From Nocardioides sp. NBC_00368 (GTDB lineage Bacteria; Actinomycetota; Actinomycetes; Propionibacteriales; Nocardioidaceae), in NCBI RefSeq assembly GCF_036090055.1, contig NZ_CP107970.1, positions 5,787,001 to 5,851,000 of the forward strand: DNA of 64,000 bases. The letters are read 5' to 3'. The notes beneath the pieces are model-generated. The model was not told the DNA's origin and made no database searches. It worked only from the letters and a program-made list of their open reading frames with translations. Below, one piece after another: positions 43,699 through 52,793 of the stretch. The position numbers and the translations under genes are program-made. Positions within the stretch are counted from its first letter, which is position 1. Every line of letters starts with the position of its first letter.

Positions 43699-46203
43699 AT
43701 GCCATCGTCCCGCAGCACCGTCTCGCCCCGCACAGTCATCATCGGCGCCGGCATCGTCGGCACGAACCTCGCGGACGAACTCGTGTCGCGCGGGTGGTCC
43801 GACATCACGGTCATCGAACAGGGCCCGCTCAGCCTGCCCGGCGGCTCGACCTCGCACGCCCCCGGTCTCGTCTTCCAGATCAACCCGTCGAAGACGATGA
43901 CCCTGTTCGCCAAGTACACCGTGGAGAAGTTCATGGGCCTGGAGAAGGACGGCCTGAACTGCTTCAACCAGGTCGGTGGTCTCGAGGTCGCGACCACCGA
44001 GGCCCGCGTCGCGGAGCTCTACCGCAAGCTCGGCTACGCGAAGTCCTGGGGGATCGATGCCCGGGTCATCGGTCCCGCCGAGTGCAAGGACCTCTACCCG
44101 CACATCGACGAGTCGCAGGTCCTCGCCGGCCTGCACATTCCGAGCGACGGCCTCGCCCGGGCGGCTCGTGCGGTGGACCTGCTCATCGAGCGTACGCAGG
44201 CAGCCGGCGTCACCTACCTCGAGCACACCGCGGTGACCGGTGTCCTCCAGGAGGGCGGCCGGGTCACGGGCGTCGAGACCACGAACGGTGTCGTCGAGGC
44301 CGACATCGTCGTCTCCTGCGCCGGCTTCTGGGGTGTCGAGGTGGGGAAGATGGCGGGCACGGACGTGCCGCTCCTCCCGCTCGCCCACCAGTTCATCAAG
44401 ACCACGCCGGTCCCGGTCCTGGCCGGCAAGCACGACCAGCCCGACGGCGCGACCCTGCCGATCCTGCGTCACCAGGACCAGGACCTCTACTTCCGGGAGT
44501 GGGGGGAGGTCTACGGGATCGGCTCCTACGCCCACAAGCCGATGCCGTACGCCGCCTCCGATCTCGGCCCGACCCCGGAGCACGTCGACCACGACAACAT
44601 GCCGTCCCGGCTCGACTTCACGCCCGAGGACTTCGAGGGCCCGTGGGACGAGTGCCGCAAGCTGCTCCCGTGCCTGCAGGAGGCGGAGATCGCGGAGTCG
44701 TCGTTCAACGGCATCTTCTCGTTCACGCCCGACGGTGGGTCGCTCGTGGGCGAGTCCCGCGAGGTCGACGGCTTCTGGGTGGCCGAGGCCGTCTGGGTCA
44801 CCCACTCCGCGGGTGTCGCCCGCGCGGTCGCCGAGGTGCTGACCACGGGACGCTCGGAGTACGACCTCGCCGACCTCGAGCTCAACCGGTTCGAGGAGAC
44901 GCAGCTGGCCCCGGCGTACGTCAGCGAGACCTCGCAGCAGAACTTCGTCGAGATCTACGACATCCTGCACCCGCTGCAGCCCAAGGAGTCGCCGCGCGAC
45001 ATCAGGGTCAGCCCGTTCCACGCCCGTCAGGTCGAGCTCGGTGCCTTCTTCCTGGAGGCCGGGACCTGGGAGCGGCCGCACTGGTACGAGGCCAACGCGG
45101 CCCTGCTGGACGAGCTGCCGGAGGAGTGGAAGTCGCCGACCCGCGACGACTGGTCGGCGCGCTACTACTCGCCGATCGCGGCGGTCGAGGCGTGGAAGAC
45201 CCGCACCGCGGTGGCCATGTACGACATGACGCCGCTGCGCCGTCTCGAGGTCTCCGGTCCCGGCGCCGAGACGCTGCTGCAGCGGCTCACCACCGGTGAC
45301 GTGAGCAAGAAGCCCGGTGCGGTGACCTACACCCTGTTCCTCGACGAGCAGGGCGGGATCAAGAGCGACATCACCGTCGCCCGCCTGGAGGACGAGCTCT
45401 ACCAGGTCGGCGCCAACGGTCCGGTCGACCTGGCCTACCTCCGTCGCGAGGCGCGCAAGCTGCGGGCCGAGGACCCCGCTCTCACCGCCGAGGTCCGCGA
45501 CACCACCGGTGGCACCTGCTGCATCGGCCTGTGGGGTCCGCTGGCCCGGGACCTGATCGCCAAGGTGAGCGCGGACGACTTCACCAACGACGGTCTGAAG
45601 TACTTCCGCGGCAAGCGGGCCACGATCGGCGGGATCCCGGTGACCGCGCTGCGGCTGTCGTACGTCGGTGAGCTCGGCTGGGAGATCTACGCCTCCGCCG
45701 AGAACGGCCAGAAGCTGTGGGACGTCCTCTGGGAGGCAGGCCAGGAGCACGGCGTCATCGCTGCCGGGCGGGCCGCGTTCGGCGCGCTCCGCCTGGAGAA
45801 GGGCTACCGGTCCTGGGGTGCCGACATGACCACCGAGCACGACCCGTACGAGGCCGGCGTCGGCTTCGCGGTGAAGACCGCGAAGGAGGACTTCGTCGGC
45901 AAGGCCGCGCTCGAGGGCCGCTCGGTGGAGACCTCGGCTCGCCGCCTGCGCTGCCTCACCATCGACGACGGTAAGTCCATGGTGCTCGGCAAGGAGCCCG
46001 TGCTGTCGGGGGAGACCGCGGTCGGGTACGTCACGAGCGCTGCCTACGGGTTCACGATCGGCAAGCCGATCGCCTACGCCTACCTTCCGGCGGAGATCGG
46101 GGAGGGCGACCAGGTCGAGATCGAGTACTTCGGGCAGCGGATCCCGGCGACGGTCACCCCGGAGCCGCTCTTCGACCCGAGCATGAGCCGCCTGCGGGGC
46201 TGA
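43699..46203 (+). CDS. dmg: Dimethylglycine oxidase (FAD/folate bifunctional)
   Basis: An 834-residue enzyme that oxidises N,N-dimethylglycine to sarcosine, making H2O2 and 5,10-methylene-THF. N-terminal FAD domain: VIIGAGIVGTNLADEL near 13, and GSTSHAPGLVFQINPSKTM with His53 at the position that binds FAD covalently in the Arthrobacter enzyme. The C-terminal half (about 430-834) is a GcvT-type folate domain (LEVSGPGAETLLQRLTTGDV, then RLSYVGELGWEIY). Length matches the Arthrobacter oxidase (about 830). RBS GGAGAAG precedes the ATG. Dehydrogenase use of ETF instead of O2 cannot be excluded. Confidence 0.92.
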   Translation: MPSSRSTVSPRTVIIGAGIVGTNLADELVSRGWSDITVIEQGPLSLPGGSTSHAPGLVFQINPSKTMTLFAKYTVEKFMGLEKDGLNCFNQVGGLEVATTEARVAELYRKLGYAKSWGIDARVIGPAECKDLYPHIDESQVLAGLHIPSDGLARAARAVDLLIERTQAAGVTYLEHTAVTGVLQEGGRVTGVETTNGVVEADIVVSCAGFWGVEVGKMAGTDVPLLPLAHQFIKTTPVPVLAGKHDQPDGATLPILRHQDQDLYFREWGEVYGIGSYAHKPMPYAASDLGPTPEHVDHDNMPSRLDFTPEDFEGPWDECRKLLPCLQEAEIAESSFNGIFSFTPDGGSLVGESREVDGFWVAEAVWVTHSAGVARAVAEVLTTGRSEYDLADLELNRFEETQLAPAYVSETSQQNFVEIYDILHPLQPKESPRDIRVSPFHARQVELGAFFLEAGTWERPHWYEANAALLDELPEEWKSPTRDDWSARYYSPIAAVEAWKTRTAVAMYDMTPLRRLEVSGPGAETLLQRLTTGDVSKKPGAVTYTLFLDEQGGIKSDITVARLEDELYQVGANGPVDLAYLRREARKLRAEDPALTAEVRDTTGGTCCIGLWGPLARDLIAKVSADDFTNDGLKYFRGKRATIGGIPVTALRLSYVGELGWEIYASAENGQKLWDVLWEAGQEHGVIAAGRAAFGALRLEKGYRSWGADMTTEHDPYEAGVGFAVKTAKEDFVGKAALEGRSVETSARRLRCLTIDDGKSMVLGKEPVLSGETAVGYVTSAAYGFTIGKPIAYAYLPAEIGEGDQVEIEYFGQRIPATVTPEPLFDPSMSRLRG

Positions 46204-46216
46204 TCCGACGGATCGA

Positions 46217-46251
46217 GATCGGGCGCCGGCCGGGTGGGCCGGCGCCCGATC
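46217..46251. terminator. Bidirectional terminator between dmg and gntR
   Basis: Perfect 15-bp stem GATCGGGCGCCGGCC / GGCCGGCGCCCGATC with a 5-base loop, between convergent genes, followed by CTTGTTGT. Confidence 0.82.
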
Positions 46252-46273
46252 GCCTTGTTGTGGAGAAACGCGG

Positions 46274-46960
46274 TCAGAGGACCCGACGGATCTCGGTCGC
46301 GAAGCTGTCGACGTGCTCGCGGGTCAGCCGCTCGGCGCGCTCGGCGTCGCCGTCGGCGATGGCATCGAGGAGCTGCGCGTGCTCGCAGATGTGGGACGCC
46401 AGGTCCGGGACCTTGTCGACGACCAGGCACCAGATCCGGGTGGCCAGGTTGTCGTACCTGATCAGGACGTCCTCGAGGTGCTTGTTGCCCGTCGCGCGGT
46501 AGATCATCCGGTGCACCGACATGTCGAGGCGCATCAGCGTGGGCCGGTCGTCGCCGACCGCGTCGAGACCCCGGACCCTCTCCGCCATGGCGCGCAGCTC
46601 GGCTCGCATCGCGTCGGTCGCCGCCGTCGCGGCCCGGCCGGCGGCGAACGGCTCGAGCTGCTCGCGCAGATCGGAGATCGCGCCCAGCTCGGTGACGTCG
46701 ACGGGTGTCGCGAACGTGCCGCGGCGCGGGTAGGAGACGACCAGGTGGTCGGTCTCCAGGCGCTTGAGCGCCTCGCGTACGGGTGTGCGTCCGAAGCCCA
46801 GGGAGTCCGCGAGCCGGCCGTCGTTGATCGGCTCGCCCGGCCTGATGTCGAGCATGATCAGCCGGTCCCGGATGCGCTCGTAGGCCGCGTACGCCAGCGA
46901 GGTCACGGGGCTGATCGCTGAGCCGCTCGTCAGCACGACGGGGGCAAGTACGTCGGTCAT
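46274..46960 (-). CDS. GntR/FCD-family regulator of the betaine-C1 genes
   Basis: A 228-residue repressor: GntR winged helix (about 25-90; YERIRDRLIMLDIRPGEPIN, then GFGRTPVREALKRLE) and an all-helical FCD ligand domain with metal-site residues (LDMSVHRMIYRATG, ASHICEHAQLLDAI). FCD regulators bind small carboxylates. It lies between dmg and glyA, is divergent from glyA, and a TGATATATCA palindrome lies in the shared promoter, so it probably controls itself, glyA-folC and purU-dmg. A close paralogue begins at 64000. Confidence 0.9.
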   Translation of the reverse strand: MTDVLAPVVLTSGSAISPVTSLAYAAYERIRDRLIMLDIRPGEPINDGRLADSLGFGRTPVREALKRLETDHLVVSYPRRGTFATPVDVTELGAISDLREQLEPFAAGRAATAATDAMRAELRAMAERVRGLDAVGDDRPTLMRLDMSVHRMIYRATGNKHLEDVLIRYDNLATRIWCLVVDKVPDLASHICEHAQLLDAIADGDAERAERLTREHVDSFATEIRRVL

Positions 46961-46989
46961 TCCATGTCACCGCTTTCTGATCTGGGCCG

Positions 46990-47019
46990 TTGACAGGTGT
47001 CTTCGCCACCAAGCATACT
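46990..47019 (+). promoter_or_regulatory. Promoter of the glyA-sox-fol operon
   Basis: TTGACA (46990-46995), 18-base spacer, CATACT (47014-47019). Start of transcription is expected near 47026, with a 45-base leader. Confidence 0.65.
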
Positions 47020-47032
47020 GGTGATCCGGAAC

Positions 47033-47042
47033 TGATATATCA
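47033..47042. promoter_or_regulatory. Candidate GntR operator upstream of glyA
   Basis: Perfect palindrome TGATATATCA just downstream of the predicted start site, in an AT-rich patch (AACTGATATATCAATCG) that stands out in this GC-rich sequence. Nearly identical to the site at 42711. Confidence 0.65.
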
Positions 47043-47071
47043 ATCGTACTTCAAGAGTTTGGGAGCTCACC

Positions 47072-48367
47072 GTGGTTGACGTCCTGACTGCCTCGCTCGC
47101 GGACCTCGATCCCGAGGTTCGCGAGCAGATCGACGCCGAGCTGAGCCGCCAGCAGACGACGCTGGAGATGATCGCCTCGGAGAACTTCGCCCCCGCCGCC
47201 GTCATGGAGGCGCAGGGGTCGGTTCTCACCAACAAGTACGCCGAGGGCTACCCCGGCCGTCGCTACTACGGCGGCTGCGAGCACGTCGACGTCATCGAGC
47301 AGCTCGCCATCGATCGCCTCAAGGCGCTGTTCTCCGCGGAGTACGCCAACGTCCAGCCGCACTCGGGCGCCCAGGCCAACGCCGCCGCGATGTTCGCGCT
47401 CCTCGAGCCGGGCGACACCATCCTCGGCCTCTCGCTGGCCCACGGCGGCCACCTCACCCACGGCATGAAGATCAACTTCTCCGGCCGCCTCTACCAGGTC
47501 GTGCCGTACGAGGTCTCCCGCGAGGACTTCCTGATCGACATGGCCGAGGTCGAGCGCCTCGCCCTCGAGCACCGGCCCAAGCTGATCGTCGCCGGCTGGT
47601 CCGCCTACCCGCGCCAGCTCGACTTCGCGGAGTTCCGCCGGATCGCCGACCTGGTCGGTGCCCGGCTCATGGTCGACATGGCCCACTTCGCCGGCCTGGT
47701 CGCGACCGGCCTGCACCCGAACCCGGTGCCGTTCGCCGACGTGGTCACCTCGACGACCCACAAGACCCTGGGCGGCCCGCGCGGCGGCGTCATCCTCACC
47801 AACGACCCCGCCATCGCCAAGAAGATCAACTCCTCGGTCTTCCCGGGCCAGCAGGGTGGGCCGCTCGAGCACGTCATCGCCGGCAAGGCGGTCGCCTTCA
47901 AGGTCGCCGCGGAGCCGGAGTTCCGCGAGCGCCAGGAGCGTACGCTGCGGGGCGCCCGCATCATCGCCGAGCGGCTGCTCGCCGACGACGTCGCGGCCGC
48001 CGGCATCTCGGTGGTCAGCGGCGGCACCGACGTCCACCTCGTGCTGGTCGACCTGCGCGCCTCCCAGCTCAACGGCCAGGACGGCGAGGACCGGCTGCAC
48101 CGCATCGGCATCACCGTCAACCGCAACGCGGTCCCGTTCGACCCGCGCCCGCCGATGGTCTCCTCCGGCCTGCGGATCGGCACCCCGGCGCTGGCCACCC
48201 GTGGCTTCGGCGACACCGACTTCCATGAGGTGGCCGACATCATCGCGGCGGCGCTGAAGGACGACTTCACCGAGGAGACGGCCGACGCGCTGCGCGCGCG
48301 GGTCACGAACCTCGCCGAGAAGCACCCGCTCTACCCCCACCTCATCGAGTCGAACGGAGCCGAGTGA
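47072..48367 (+). CDS. glyA: Serine hydroxymethyltransferase
   Basis: PLP enzyme joining glycine and 5,10-methylene-THF to serine and THF. Of 431 residues, the PLP lysine is Lys231 in STTHKTLGGPRGG. HSGAQANAAAMFAL (near 97) and VDMAHFAGLVATG (near 201) are typical. GTG start with GGGAG upstream. First gene of a ten-gene operon that takes in glycine and methylene-THF from sarcosine and sends serine to pyruvate through SdaA. Being in this operon it may be a pathway copy beside a housekeeping glyA elsewhere. Confidence 0.97.
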   Translation: MVDVLTASLADLDPEVREQIDAELSRQQTTLEMIASENFAPAAVMEAQGSVLTNKYAEGYPGRRYYGGCEHVDVIEQLAIDRLKALFSAEYANVQPHSGAQANAAAMFALLEPGDTILGLSLAHGGHLTHGMKINFSGRLYQVVPYEVSREDFLIDMAEVERLALEHRPKLIVAGWSAYPRQLDFAEFRRIADLVGARLMVDMAHFAGLVATGLHPNPVPFADVVTSTTHKTLGGPRGGVILTNDPAIAKKINSSVFPGQQGGPLEHVIAGKAVAFKVAAEPEFRERQERTLRGARIIAERLLADDVAAAGISVVSGGTDVHLVLVDLRASQLNGQDGEDRLHRIGITVNRNAVPFDPRPPMVSSGLRIGTPALATRGFGDTDFHEVADIIAAALKDDFTEETADALRARVTNLAEKHPLYPHLIESNGAE

Positions 48368-49584
48368 TGGCAGACCTGCTGCCCGAGCACCCCGACTTCC
48401 TCTGGCGCAACCCGGAGCCCAAGTCCTCCTACGACGTCGTCATCATCGGCGGCGGCGGCCACGGGCTCGCGACCGCCTACTACCTGGCGAAGAACCACGG
48501 CATCACCAACGTCGCCGTGCTCGAGCGGGGCTGGCTCGCCGGCGGGAACATGGCCCGGAACACGACGATCATCCGGTCCAACTACCTGTGGGACGAGTCC
48601 GCGGCGATCTACGAGCACTCCCTCAAGCAGTGGGAGGTGCTCCCCGACGAGCTGGACTACGACTTCCTGTTCAGCCAGCGCGGCGTGCTCAACCTCGCCC
48701 ACACGCTGCAGGACGTACGCGACTCGGTGCGGCGCTGCGAGGCCAACCGTCTCAACGGGATCGACGCCGAGTGGCTCGACGCGGACCAGGTGAAGGAGGT
48801 CTGCCCGATCATCAACACCAGCGACAACATCCGCTACCCGGTCCTCGGTGCGACCTACCAGCCCCGCGCGGGCATCGCCAAGCACGACCACGTCGCCTGG
48901 GCGTTCGCCCGCAAGGCCGACGAGATGGGCGTCGACCTGATCCAGGACTGCGAGGTGACCGGGATTGTCAAGGACGGCAACCGGGTGGTCGGCGTGCAGA
49001 CCACCCGCGGCACCATCGCGGCCGGGAAGGTCGCGCTCTGCGCGGCGGGGCACTCCAGCGTCCTCGCCGAGATGGCCGGCTTCGACCTGCCGATCCAGTC
49101 GCACCCGCTCCAGGCGCTCGTCTCCGAGCTCCACCAGCCGGTCCACCCGACCGTGGTGATGTCGAACCACGTCCACGTCTACGTCTCCCAGGCCCACAAG
49201 GGCGAGCTCGTCATGGGTGCGGGCGTCGATGCGTACAACGGCTATGGGCAGCGCGGCGGGTTCCACGTGATCGAGGAGCAGATGGCCGCGGCCGTCGAGC
49301 TGTTCCCGATCTTCGCCCGCGCGCATCTGCTCCGGACCTGGGGTGGCATCGTCGACGTCACGCCGGACGCCTCCCCGGTCGTGGGCAAGAGCCCGATCGA
49401 CCAGCTCTACGTGAACTGCGGCTGGGGCACCGGTGGCTTCAAGGGCACCCCGGGTGCCGGCTGGACGATGGCGCACACGATCGCCCACGACGAGCCCCAC
49501 GAGTACAACGCCCCGTTCGCACTGGAGCGATTCAGCACCGGTGCCCTCATCGACGAGCACGGCGCAGCGGCCGTGGCCCACTGA
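48367..49584 (+). CDS. soxB: Sarcosine oxidase, beta subunit
   Basis: FAD subunit of heterotetrameric sarcosine oxidase, 405 residues. The dinucleotide fold is DVVIIGGGGHGLATAYYLAK near 23. His173 (GIAKHDHVAWAF) sits at the number that binds FMN covalently at the alpha-beta interface in characterised enzymes. The C-terminus has WGGIVDVTPDASPVVG. The complex oxidises sarcosine to glycine with O2 and THF, giving H2O2 and methylene-THF. ATG 48367 overlaps the glyA stop by one base (TGATG). Confidence 0.95.
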   Translation: MADLLPEHPDFLWRNPEPKSSYDVVIIGGGGHGLATAYYLAKNHGITNVAVLERGWLAGGNMARNTTIIRSNYLWDESAAIYEHSLKQWEVLPDELDYDFLFSQRGVLNLAHTLQDVRDSVRRCEANRLNGIDAEWLDADQVKEVCPIINTSDNIRYPVLGATYQPRAGIAKHDHVAWAFARKADEMGVDLIQDCEVTGIVKDGNRVVGVQTTRGTIAAGKVALCAAGHSSVLAEMAGFDLPIQSHPLQALVSELHQPVHPTVVMSNHVHVYVSQAHKGELVMGAGVDAYNGYGQRGGFHVIEEQMAAAVELFPIFARAHLLRTWGGIVDVTPDASPVVGKSPIDQLYVNCGWGTGGFKGTPGAGWTMAHTIAHDEPHEYNAPFALERFSTGALIDEHGAAAVAH

Positions 49585-49596
49585 AAGGAGCCGACG

Positions 49597-49887
49597 ATGA
49601 TCCTCATCAGCTGCCCCGACTGCGGGCCCCGCGACGAGACCGAGTTCCACTACGGCGGTCAGGCGCACGTCCCCTACCCGGAGGACCCGAACACCCTCAG
49701 CGACGAGGAGTGGGGTCGCTACCTCTTCTACCGCGAGAACACCAAGGGCATCTACGCCGAGCGCTGGGTCCACAGCTCCGGATGCCGCAAGTGGTTCAAC
49801 GTCCTTCGTGACACCGTCACCTACCGCATCGCCGCCGTCTACCGGCCCGGCGAACCACGCCCGACCCTGGATGGAGGCTCGCAGTGA
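49597..49887 (+). CDS. soxD: Sarcosine oxidase, delta subunit
   Basis: Small 96-residue zinc-binding subunit of heterotetrameric sarcosine oxidase. The zinc site is read from CPDCGPRDETEFHYGG (two Cys and a His) and the later Cys in HSSGCRKWFN. It lies 12 bases after soxB with AAGGAG upstream and overlaps soxA by GTGA. The gene order B-D-A-G is the standard one. Confidence 0.95.
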   Translation: MILISCPDCGPRDETEFHYGGQAHVPYPEDPNTLSDEEWGRYLFYRENTKGIYAERWVHSSGCRKWFNVLRDTVTYRIAAVYRPGEPRPTLDGGSQ

Positions 49888-52793
49888 GCACGACGTCGCA
49901 CCGCCTCACGGACGGCGGCCGCATCGACCGATCGACCCGTCTCACCTTCCATGTCGACGGTCAGGAGTACGCCGGCCACGCCGGTGACACCCTCGCCTCC
50001 GCGCTGATCGCCAACGGCGTGCTCGAGTGCGGCCCCTCCCTCTACCGGCAGCGCCCTCGCGGCGTCCTCGCCGCCGGGGTCGAGGAGTCCAATGCACTGG
50101 TCAGGCTGCGTCGCCCGGGTGACGCCGTCGCCGAGTCGATGCTGCCGGCCACGGCCGTCGAACTCGTCGACGGGCTCCAGGCCGACTACCTCAGCGGCCT
50201 CGGCGAGCTCGACCCCGCCGACGACACCGCGATCTATGACAAGAAGTACGTCCACACCGACGTGCTCGTCATCGGCGCCGGCCCGACCGGGCTCACCGCG
50301 GCTCGCACCGCCGCGGCCTCCGGCGCCCGGGTGATCCTCGTCGACGACCAGCCCGAGCTCGGTGGGTCGCTGCTCTCCGCCCGCGACCTCGACATCGAAG
50401 GCGTCGACAGCGAGACCTGGCTGCGCGGCGTCGCCGAGGAGCTCTCCGCCGCCCCCGAGGTCACCGTGCTCACCCGCACCAACGCCTTCGGCAGCTACGA
50501 CGCCAACTACGTGATCGCGCTCCAGAGCCGGCTGGACCACCTCGACGCGGCCGCCAAGGCGACGCTCGACGGGCTGTCGCGTCAGCGCCTGTGGCACATC
50601 CGGGCCCAGCAGGTGATCATCGCGACCGGCGCCCATGAGCGTCCGCTGGTGTTCGCCAACAACGACCGCCCCGGTGTCATGCTCGCCTCCGCGGTCCGCA
50701 CCTACCTGAACCGCTACGGCGTCGCGGCGGGCTCCGACATCCTGCTCGCGACGACCAACGACAGTGCCTACGAGGTCGCCGCCGACCTGGCCGACGCCGG
50801 GGTCGCCGTGGCGGCCGTCGTCGACGCCCGCCCCGAGCGGTCGGAGGCCGCGCGTCGCGCCGAGGAGGCCGGCATCGAGGTCGTCCTCGGCTCCGCCGTC
50901 CTCGACACCGCCGGTGACCCTCGGGTCACTGCCGCGATCGTGTCGGCGATCGACGCCGACGGCGCCGCGGTCGGCGAGCGGCGAGAGATCGCCTGCGACA
51001 CCGTCGCCGTGGCCGGCGGCTGGAGCCCGGTCGTCCACCTGCACAGCCAGCGCCAGGGCAAGGTCCGCTGGGACGAGAACCTAGCCGGGTTCGTCCCCGA
51101 CGGCGAGGTCGCCGACCAGCAGATCGTGGGGTCTGCCCGGGGCAGCTACACCCTCGAGGCGTGTCTCGCCGAGGGCCGGTACGCAGCCGCGACCGCGCTG
51201 CGCGCCACCGGCTTCATCGGCTCGGCAGAGGCCCCGGCAGACCCGCTTCCCGCGGCGACCGGCAGCGGCACCACCCGCGCCCTGTGGCTCGTCGCCGAGG
51301 ACGGCGTCGCGCTCGACGATCTGGTCGACCACTTCGTCGACCTCCAGCGCGACCAGACCGTGCACGACGTACTGCGTGCGACCGGCGCCGGCATGCGCAG
51401 CGTCGAGCACATCAAGCGCTACACCTCGATCAGCACCGCCAACGACCAGGGCAAGACCTCCGGGGTCAATGCCATCGGGGTCATCGCGGCCGCCCTCAAC
51501 GACGGTCGCAGCCCCGGCGAGATCGGCACGACGACGTACCGCGCTCCGTACGCTCCGGTCCCGTTCGTCGCGCTCGCCGGTCGCGAGCGGGGCGACCTGT
51601 TCGACCCGGCCCGGCTGACCTCGATCCACCCGTGGCACGTCGCGCACGGTGCCGAGATGGAGATCGTGGGGCAGTGGCTGCGGCCCTGGTACTACCCGCA
51701 GGACGGCGAGTCGCTCGACGAGGCCGTGCTCCGTGAGTGTGCCGCGGTCCGCGAGTCCGTGGGCATGATGGACGCGACCACCCTGGGCAAGATCGAGGTG
51801 TGGGGGAGCGACGCCGGTGAGTTCCTCAACCGGATCTACACCAACGCCTTCAAGAAGCTCGCCCCCGGCTCCGCCCGCTACGGCGTCATGTGCACGCCCG
51901 ACGGGATGATGTTCGACGACGGTGTCACGCTCCGCATCGACGAGGGTCGCTACTTCATGACGACGACCACCGGCGGCGCCGCCAAGGTCCTCGACTGGCT
52001 CGAGGAGTGGCACCAGACCGAGTGGCCGAGCCTGGACGTCAGCTTCACCTCGGTGACCGAGCAGTGGGCCACCGTCGCCGTCGTCGGCCCCAGGTCTCGC
52101 GAGGTGATCGCCAAGATCGCGCCGGACCTCGATGTCAGCAACGAGGCGTTCCCGTTCATGACGTTCCGCGAGACCACGCTCGCCTCGGGCATCCCGGCGC
52201 GGGTGTGCCGGATCTCCTTCTCCGGCGAGCTCGCCTTCGAGGTCAACGTCGAGACCTGGTTCGGTCCGCAGGTGTGGAAGGAGATCCACGCCGCCGGTCA
52301 GGAATGGGCGATCACCCCGTACGGCACCGAGACCATGCACGTGCTCCGGGCCGAGAAGGGCTACCCGATCGTCGGCCAGGACACCGACGGCACGGTCACC
52401 CCGCAGGACGCCGGCATGGAGTGGATCGTCTCCAAGGCGAAGGACTTCGTCGGCAAGCGCTCCTACAGCCGGGCCGACACCTCTCGCACCGACCGCAAGC
52501 ACCTCGTCTCGGTGCTGCCCGTCGACAAGTCCTTCCGGCTGCCCGAGGGCACGCAGCTCGTCGAGGCCGGTACGCCGATCACCCCTGCCGACGGACCGGT
52601 GCCGATGCTCGGCCACGTGACCTCGAGCTATCACAGTGCCGCGCTCGGGCGCTCGTTCGCCCTGGCACTCATCAAGGATGGCCGCAACCGCATCGGCCAG
52701 ACCCTCGTCGCGCCGGTCGGAGACCGACTGGTCGACGTCGTCGTCGCTGAAACCGTCCTCTACGACCCGGAAGGAAGCCGCCGCGATGGTTGA
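49884..52793 (+). CDS. soxA: Sarcosine oxidase, alpha subunit
   Basis: A 969-residue subunit. An N-terminal ferredoxin-like fold without the cysteines (about 15-85; STRLTFHVDGQEYAGHAGDT) and an NAD-binding disulfide-oxidoreductase-like region (about 130-430; DVLVIGAGPTGLTAARTAAA) are followed by a GcvT-like folate domain (about 590-969; IEVWGSDAGEFLNRIYTNA). It receives the iminium group onto THF and holds NAD+. GTG start overlaps the soxD stop. Confidence 0.96.
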   Translation: MSTTSHRLTDGGRIDRSTRLTFHVDGQEYAGHAGDTLASALIANGVLECGPSLYRQRPRGVLAAGVEESNALVRLRRPGDAVAESMLPATAVELVDGLQADYLSGLGELDPADDTAIYDKKYVHTDVLVIGAGPTGLTAARTAAASGARVILVDDQPELGGSLLSARDLDIEGVDSETWLRGVAEELSAAPEVTVLTRTNAFGSYDANYVIALQSRLDHLDAAAKATLDGLSRQRLWHIRAQQVIIATGAHERPLVFANNDRPGVMLASAVRTYLNRYGVAAGSDILLATTNDSAYEVAADLADAGVAVAAVVDARPERSEAARRAEEAGIEVVLGSAVLDTAGDPRVTAAIVSAIDADGAAVGERREIACDTVAVAGGWSPVVHLHSQRQGKVRWDENLAGFVPDGEVADQQIVGSARGSYTLEACLAEGRYAAATALRATGFIGSAEAPADPLPAATGSGTTRALWLVAEDGVALDDLVDHFVDLQRDQTVHDVLRATGAGMRSVEHIKRYTSISTANDQGKTSGVNAIGVIAAALNDGRSPGEIGTTTYRAPYAPVPFVALAGRERGDLFDPARLTSIHPWHVAHGAEMEIVGQWLRPWYYPQDGESLDEAVLRECAAVRESVGMMDATTLGKIEVWGSDAGEFLNRIYTNAFKKLAPGSARYGVMCTPDGMMFDDGVTLRIDEGRYFMTTTTGGAAKVLDWLEEWHQTEWPSLDVSFTSVTEQWATVAVVGPRSREVIAKIAPDLDVSNEAFPFMTFRETTLASGIPARVCRISFSGELAFEVNVETWFGPQVWKEIHAAGQEWAITPYGTETMHVLRAEKGYPIVGQDTDGTVTPQDAGMEWIVSKAKDFVGKRSYSRADTSRTDRKHLVSVLPVDKSFRLPEGTQLVEAGTPITPADGPVPMLGHVTSSYHSAALGRSFALALIKDGRNRIGQTLVAPVGDRLVDVVVAETVLYDPEGSRRDG

